NCBI GenBank assembly: GCA_937915955.1
Contig: CALGIB010000514.1
Coordinates: 1-17,292, forward strand
Length of the DNA: 17,292 bases
Source of the DNA: an uncultured Pseudomonadota bacterium
Lineage (GTDB): Bacteria > Myxococcota_A > UBA796 > CAJQPC01
Direction: 5' to 3'
The position numbers and the translations under genes were made by a program. Position 1 is the stretch's first letter. Every line of letters starts with the position of its first letter. A model generated the notes under the pieces. It did no database searches and was not told the origin of the DNA. It saw only the letters and a program-made list of their open reading frames with translations. Below, piece by piece: positions 13,407 to 17,292 of the stretch.

Positions 13407-16151
13407 GCCGAAGGTGTCCACCCGGTGGCAGAGCAGCTCGTGGAAGGGCCCCGCCGCCAGCGCGTCCTTGCGGCCCGAGCTGAAGCCCGAGGCGTCCTTG
13501 AGCATCGGTCGGCCCAGGTCGATCCGGCGGACCTGCTCGTCGCGCGGGGGCTCGGCGAGGGCCCATGAGGGCGCCACCGCCAGGGCCAGCTCGCGGTTCT
13601 CGCTCAGGTTGCAGCCGTTCTGCAGCACCAGGCCTCCCTTGCACTCCAGGCGGCTGCGGATGCGGCCCCCCAGCTGACCCAGCTTGCCCTTCAGCGCGCG
13701 GTGGTCTGCGAAGGCCACCTCGCCGTCCGCGTCGGTCCAGGGGGCGACTCGCACCCGACAGACCGCGCTGTCCTTGCCCTCGCGCACCCGGTGCAGCCCG
13801 CCCTCGCCGACCAGCAGGCCGGTCGCGTAGTGGCCCTTGATCGCCAGCATCGCGGGCTCGTCCCCGCGCTGGGGGTCCCGAAGCCAGACCGCCTGCATCT
13901 TCCGGCCCGCGGCCCAGCCCAGGTAGGTCTGCACCAGCAGGTCCCGGGCCCTGCGGCCGCCGGCGCCCAGCGGACGGATCTCGATCAGCGCGTCCCAGGC
14001 ACCCTCGAAGCCCATGCGCAGCAGCTCCCGCTCGCTCCGCTGCAGGGCGCGCTCCTGTCGCAGCAGGTCGCCCGCCAGCTTCTCGACCCGGGCCCGCGCC
14101 TTGGTGCGGCCCAGGGCCTCCAGCAGCTCCTCGTTCCAGCCTCGGAGGCGATCGAGCCGGTCCAGCACCGAGCCGATGCGGTCCAGGTCCCGCAGGTCCC
14201 GAGCGGCCGCCTCGGGCTGGCTCCAGAACGCTGGCTGGGTCCGCGCGTGCTCCAGGCGACGACGCTCGGCCTGCAGGCCCTCCTCGCCGAGGGCCGTGGC
14301 GATGCGTCCGAGGTTCTCGCGCGCGATCTCGAGTCGGATCTCTACATCTTCGCGGGTCAGCACCTCATTTTCGGCCCTGACCGGGGCCAGCTCGGCCCGT
14401 TCAGCTCGAATTTCGCGAGTCTCGAGCACGCGTACGCGGATCTGGTCGTCCTTCTCGACGATCTTCAGGATCGACCCGTCGGTGACCTGCTGCTCCATCA
14501 GCGCCATGGCCAGCGGCAGGACCAGCTGACGCTGGATCTCCCGCTTGAGCGCGCGGGCCCCGTAGCGGGGATCGAAGCCGTGCTCGATGACCCGGTCCAG
14601 GGCCTCGTCGGTGACCTCCACGACCAGGTTCCGCGCGGCGATGCCGTCCCGCTTCAGGATCCGCTTGAGCTCCCAGCGCGCCACCTGCTTGACCTGGTCC
14701 TTGCTCAGCGCGTGGAAGACCACGAGGTGCTGGAAGCGGTTCAGGAACTCGGGCCGGAAGTGGTTCTCGAGCGACTTCGTCACCGCGTGGCGTCGGGCCC
14801 CCGACGAGGTGTCCGGCGCGAAGCCGAAGCGCTTGTCCGAGCCGTGGGCGCCGACGTTGCTCGTCGCGATGAGGATGGTGCTGCGGAAGTCCACGGTCTG
14901 GCCGCCGGGGGGCGTCAGCCGGCCCTCGTCGAGCACGCCGAGCAGCAGGTCCCAGACGTTGGAGTGGGCCTTCTCGAGCTCGTCCAGCAGCACGACCTGG
15001 AAGGGCTGGGCTCGCACCGGGTCGATGAGCGCGGCGGGTCGGCCCGGGTCCTTGGGGTTGCCCACCAGGATCTCGAACGAGTGGTAGTCCTTGAACTCGG
15101 ACAGATCGAAGCGCAGCAGGCGGCTCTCGGAGCCGAACAGGAAGCGCGCCAGGGCGCGGGCGACCTCGGTCTTGCCGACGCCGGTGGGGCCCACGAACAG
15201 GAACGTGCCGAGCGGCTTGGTGGGGTCGTTCAGCCCGGCCTTGAACAGCGCGATGGACTCGACGACGGCCTCGATGGCCTCGCGCTGGCCGACGATGCGG
15301 TCCTCGAACCAGGCCCGGATCTCCTTGGCGGGCATGGTCGCCGAGGCGCTCACGACGAACATCGGCAGGCCCGAATAGATCGAGAACACCCGCTCGATCA
15401 GGGTCGGCGAGATCGGCTCGTCCTCGCCCGCGCCCTGCTTCTCGAGCTGGTAGTCGCGCACCTGCTGGAGCAGGTCCAGGGCCGGGCCGGGCTGGGGCCG
15501 GGCCGGGAGGAAGCGGGTGGTCAGCTGCAGCAGGGTGCGGCGTCCGGCGGGGTCCAGGTGGAAGCCCTTGCGCTCGGCGGCGCGCTCCATGCAGCGGTCG
15601 ACGGCGCGCTCGTCCAGGCCGGCGATCGGCGCCTTGGTGAACAGCGGCACGAAGCCCGCGTGGCGCTCCATCATGCGCAGCCCCTCGGGGCTGACCTCGG
15701 CGAGCAGGGTGAGCTTGCCGGCGCCGATGTGGGGGCGCAGCGCGTCCAGCAGGTTGTTGTCGTTGTTGTCGGTGCGGCCGGTCTTGGGCAGGTTCCAGAC
15801 GTCCGAGAGGTACAGGACGGTGCCGAACTCGGCCGCCTTCTTCGCGATCGCCGTGGCCTTGGACTGCCACTCGCCGAGGTAGCGCGTGCCGCTCATCACG
15901 GCGGTGGTCGAGATCTCGACCAGGTCGCCCACGTCGCGCTCGAACATGGCGCGGGCGACGCCGTGCACGATGGACGTCTTGCCCACACCGTCGGGGCCCA
16001 CCAGCAGCACGCTGCGGCCCTTGTCGAGCAGATCCAGGACGGCCTGCACGTCCTCGTCGCGGAAGTCCACCCAGGGCAGCTCGCCGTCGCGGGCGGCGGC
16101 CACGAGGTCACGCCCATCCTGGGCCAGTGCGTTCGCGTAGTTGTCGTTCAT
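13404..16151 (-). CDS. ClpA/ClpB-like double AAA+ ATPase fused to a degenerate release-factor-2-like domain
   Basis: This 915-residue cytoplasmic protein lacks the Clp N-domain and the ClpB middle coiled coil. AAA-1 (about 30-260) has Walker A GPDGVGKT (52-59) and the pore Tyr (RYLG, Y91). Its Walker B reads VLYLSDV (112-118) with Val for the catalytic Glu, and no Arg finger is seen near 161-171, so it may bind but not hydrolyse ATP. AAA-2 (about 285-560) is intact: GPTGVGKT (321-328), VVLLDE (386-391), sensor N432, Arg finger 'FLNRF' (R472), sensor 'GARALKR' (R533). It lacks the GYVG pore loop (361-380). From about 605 the sequence follows release factor 2: helical 'FWSQPEAAARDLRDLDRI' (642-659), PCRF core 'WDALIEIRPLGAGG' (719-732) and 'YATGLLVGEGGLHRV' (775-789), then 'LVLQNGCNLSENRELAL' (841-857) and 'KDASGFSSGRKDAL' (885-898). 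The stop-codon SPF motif and catalytic GGQ are absent. The ATG at 16149-16151 has AAGGGG upstream. A ribosome-directed unfoldase is my inference. Confidence 0.85.
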   Translation of the reverse strand: MNDNYANALAQDGRDLVAAARDGELPWVDFRDEDVQAVLDLLDKGRSVLLVGPDGVGKTSIVHGVARAMFERDVGDLVEISTTAVMSGTRYLGEWQSKATAIAKKAAEFGTVLYLSDVWNLPKTGRTDNNDNNLLDALRPHIGAGKLTLLAEVSPEGLRMMERHAGFVPLFTKAPIAGLDERAVDRCMERAAERKGFHLDPAGRRTLLQLTTRFLPARPQPGPALDLLQQVRDYQLEKQGAGEDEPISPTLIERVFSIYSGLPMFVVSASATMPAKEIRAWFEDRIVGQREAIEAVVESIALFKAGLNDPTKPLGTFLFVGPTGVGKTEVARALARFLFGSESRLLRFDLSEFKDYHSFEILVGNPKDPGRPAALIDPVRAQPFQVVLLDELEKAHSNVWDLLLGVLDEGRLTPPGGQTVDFRSTILIATSNVGAHGSDKRFGFAPDTSSGARRHAVTKSLENHFRPEFLNRFQHLVVFHALSKDQVKQVARWELKRILKRDGIAARNLVVEVTDEALDRVIEHGFDPRYGARALKREIQRQLVLPLAMALMEQQVTDGSILKIVEKDDQIRVRVLETREIRAERAELAPVRAENEVLTREDVEIRLEIARENLGRIATALGEEGLQAERRRLEHARTQPAFWSQPEAAARDLRDLDRIGSVLDRLDRLRGWNEELLEALGRTKARARVEKLAGDLLRQERALQRSERELLRMGFEGAWDALIEIRPLGAGGRRARDLLVQTYLGWAAGRKMQAVWLRDPQRGDEPAMLAIKGHYATGLLVGEGGLHRVREGKDSAVCRVRVAPWTDADGEVAFADHRALKGKLGQLGGRIRSRLECKGGLVLQNGCNLSENRELALAVAPSWALAEPPRDEQVRRIDLGRPMLKDASGFSSGRKDALAAGPFHELLCHRVDTFG

Positions 16152-16201
16152 GGGGCCCCTTCTGGGGGCAGGCTATCTCAGGGTCGGAGGAAGGCGACTC
16201 C
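16152..16201. promoter_or_regulatory. 50-bp divergent promoter region
   Basis: This gap separates the divergent Clp-RF2 and methyltransferase genes and must serve both. It holds their ribosome sites (AAGGGG leftward; GGAGGAAGG at 16186-16194 rightward). The promoters necessarily overlap, or extend into the opposing coding sequences. No clear -35/-10 pair is recognisable. Confidence 0.4.
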
Positions 16202-17110
16202 ATGGCCTCGCGCAAGCAGCTCCAGCTCTTCGACGACCACTACGAGATGCTGGCGGATCCAGTCCGCATGCAGGCCTACGCCCAGGCCATCGCCCGCGCG
16301 GTGCGGCCCGGTGACCGGGTGCTGGACCTGGGCTGCGGCCTGGGCATCCTGGGCTTCATGGCCCTGAGAGCTGGAGCCTCGAAGGTCTACGCGGTGGAGA
16401 AGACCGACTCCATCGAGCTGGCGCGGGCCATCGCCGAGCGCAACGGGTTGAGCGACCGGGTCGAGTTCTTCCACGGCAGCAGCAAGGACTTCCAGCTGGC
16501 CGAGCCGGTGGACGTGCTGGTCTCCGAGACGCTGGGCAGCTTCGGGGTCGAGGAGAACACGCTCGACTTCACGCTGGATGCGCGCCAGCGGCTGCTCAAG
16601 CCGGGCGGTCGCATGGTCCCGCAGGGGCTGCGGGCCTGGCTGGCCCCGGTCTGCAGCGCCCAGGCCTGCGAGCGGCTGGGCTTCTGGAGTCGGCCGGTGC
16701 AGGGGCTGGACTTCAGCCCGGCGCGGGACGAGCTGCTGGGGCGCATGAGCACGGCCTCGATCGCGAGCTCGGACCTGCTCGCCAGCCCCCAGGTCTTCGC
16801 CGAGGTGGACCTGCGCCGCCATGAGCAGGTGGCCGTCGGTCGCAAGCTGCTGTTCCCCATCGAGCGGCCCGGGACTCTGCACGGGGTGGCCGGCTGGTTC
16901 GACCTGATGCTGGACGAAGAGACCTCGCTGAGCACCTCGCCCGAGGCGCCGGCGACCCACTGGAGGCAGGCGGTCTTTCCCCTTCGGCGGGCGCCGAGCG
17001 TGGTCGCGGGGGACTACTTCGAGCTGACGCTGGCCATCGGGCCGAGCGGGCCTCGCTCGGACGACACGCGGGTGCAGCTGGACTTTCGCTGCACGCAGAT
17101 CTCGGGCTGA
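16202..17110 (+). CDS. Protein arginine methyltransferase-like (PRMT-fold) SAM-dependent methyltransferase
   Basis: This 302-residue class I methyltransferase has the arrangement of eukaryotic PRMTs. It opens with 'YEMLADPVRMQAYAQAIARAV' (14-34; PRMTs have Y..ML.D..R...Y..AI). Motif I, VLDLGCGLGILG (40-51), binds S-adenosylmethionine, and E66 in 'VYAVE' contacts the ribose. The double-E loop is SETLGSFGVEE (108-118): E109 and E118 are nine residues apart, the spacing that clamps the substrate guanidinium in PRMT1 (E144/E153). THWRQAVFPL (252-261) is the THW loop, within a beta-barrel C-terminal half. It should therefore methylate arginine in a protein or a related guanidino or small substrate. 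PRMT-type enzymes are common in eukaryotes and uncommon in bacteria, so the substrate is open. The ATG at 16202 follows GGAGGAAGG. It is divergent from the Clp-RF2 gene, and a tandem repeat starts two bases after its stop. Confidence 0.86.
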   Translation: MASRKQLQLFDDHYEMLADPVRMQAYAQAIARAVRPGDRVLDLGCGLGILGFMALRAGASKVYAVEKTDSIELARAIAERNGLSDRVEFFHGSSKDFQLAEPVDVLVSETLGSFGVEENTLDFTLDARQRLLKPGGRMVPQGLRAWLAPVCSAQACERLGFWSRPVQGLDFSPARDELLGRMSTASIASSDLLASPQVFAEVDLRRHEQVAVGRKLLFPIERPGTLHGVAGWFDLMLDEETSLSTSPEAPATHWRQAVFPLRRAPSVVAGDYFELTLAIGPSGPRSDDTRVQLDFRCTQISG

Positions 17111-17111
17111 C

Positions 17112-17292
17112 GCCGCATTTCGGTGGAGGGTGACGGTCAGCCTGGGGTGGTTTGCGGTCTTCTGCCGCATTTCGGTGGAGGGTGACGGTCAGCCTGGTGT
17201 GATTTGCGGTCTTCTGCCGCATTTCGGTGGAGGGTGCCGGTCAGCCTGGGGTGGTTTGCGGTCTTCTGCCGCATTTCGGTGGAGGGTGACGG
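17112..17292. repeat. 52-bp tandem repeat array, at least 3.5 copies, cut by the window edge
   Basis: Units beginning GCCGCATTTCGG start at 17112, 17164, 17216 and 17268, exactly 52 bases apart with no spacers. Copy 2 differs from copy 1 at two positions (CTGGTGTGATT for CTGGGGTGGTT) and copy 3 at one (GTGCCGG for GTGACGG). Each junction can form a hairpin, TGCGG-TCTTCTG-CCGCA (17153-17169, 17205-17221, 17257-17273). Because 52 is not a multiple of three, the array does not encode a repeated peptide. It directly follows the methyltransferase stop and may serve as its transcript end. Confidence 0.95.

Noticed and set aside
13701..16367. Rightward 888-codon open frame opposite the Clp-RF2 gene
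   Set aside because: Antisense shadow; biased composition and no recognisable domain. The opposing strand carries two AAA+ modules.
16178..17222. Leftward open frames starting with repeated 'MRQKTANH..LTVTLHRNAA' peptides in the 52-bp array
   Set aside because: The repeat period is not divisible by three, so each copy restarts in another frame, and the frames then run antisense to the methyltransferase.
17112..17292. Repeats considered as a CRISPR array
   Set aside because: The whole 52-bp unit is conserved, with no variable spacer between repeats, and no cas genes are near.

Overview
The window is about 70% GC and densely packed with genes. It looks like chromosome from a Myxococcota-type (deltaproteobacterial) or allied Gram-negative bacterium. 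Pointers are a TonB-dependent receptor carrying a TonB-C-like domain before its plug, a lipoprotein with an 'RVLSITPEVPEAAPG' start of a style I associate with that group, a cobalamin-binding MerR regulator of the CarA/CarH kind, and an HDOD protein. The lineage is inferred from gene content only. I see no rRNA, tRNA, transposase or phage gene.

Layout. From 42 to 7392 all genes point left. In transcription order they are: two tandem proteins fusing a cyclic-nucleotide-binding-like domain to an acetoacetate-decarboxylase-like domain (7392-5165), a YceI-like protein started at a TTG overlapping the previous stop, HSP90/htpG with its own candidate promoter, an HDOD signalling protein broken by a one-base frameshift, a pair of strong back-to-back hairpins (1545-1627), a VanX-type D-Ala-D-Ala dipeptidase, and a small OmpA-like protein. 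A MATE exporter (7433-8812) is divergent from the fusion genes with only 40 bp between them.

The centre (8826-13398) is the most coherent regulatory unit. A CarH-like, B12-based photoreceptor repressor faces left. Facing right is an operon of three overlapping genes: DUF218, TonB-dependent receptor, lipoprotein. The shared AT-rich gap (9672-9779) holds three copies of a TTTGAACA motif lying on two predicted back-to-back promoters. This suggests light- or cobalamin-controlled expression of an envelope uptake system, rather than the usual carotenoid or photolyase targets.

The right end holds a 915-residue protein that joins a ClpA/ClpB-like double AAA+ ATPase to a degenerate release-factor-2-like domain lacking GGQ. 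Divergent from it is a bacterial homologue of protein arginine methyltransferases with intact double-E and THW motifs. Immediately after its stop starts a 52-bp tandem repeat that runs off the window edge.

The best candidates for something undescribed are the Clp-RF2 fusion, the photoreceptor/TonB-receptor operon, and the paired sensor/ADC-like proteins.
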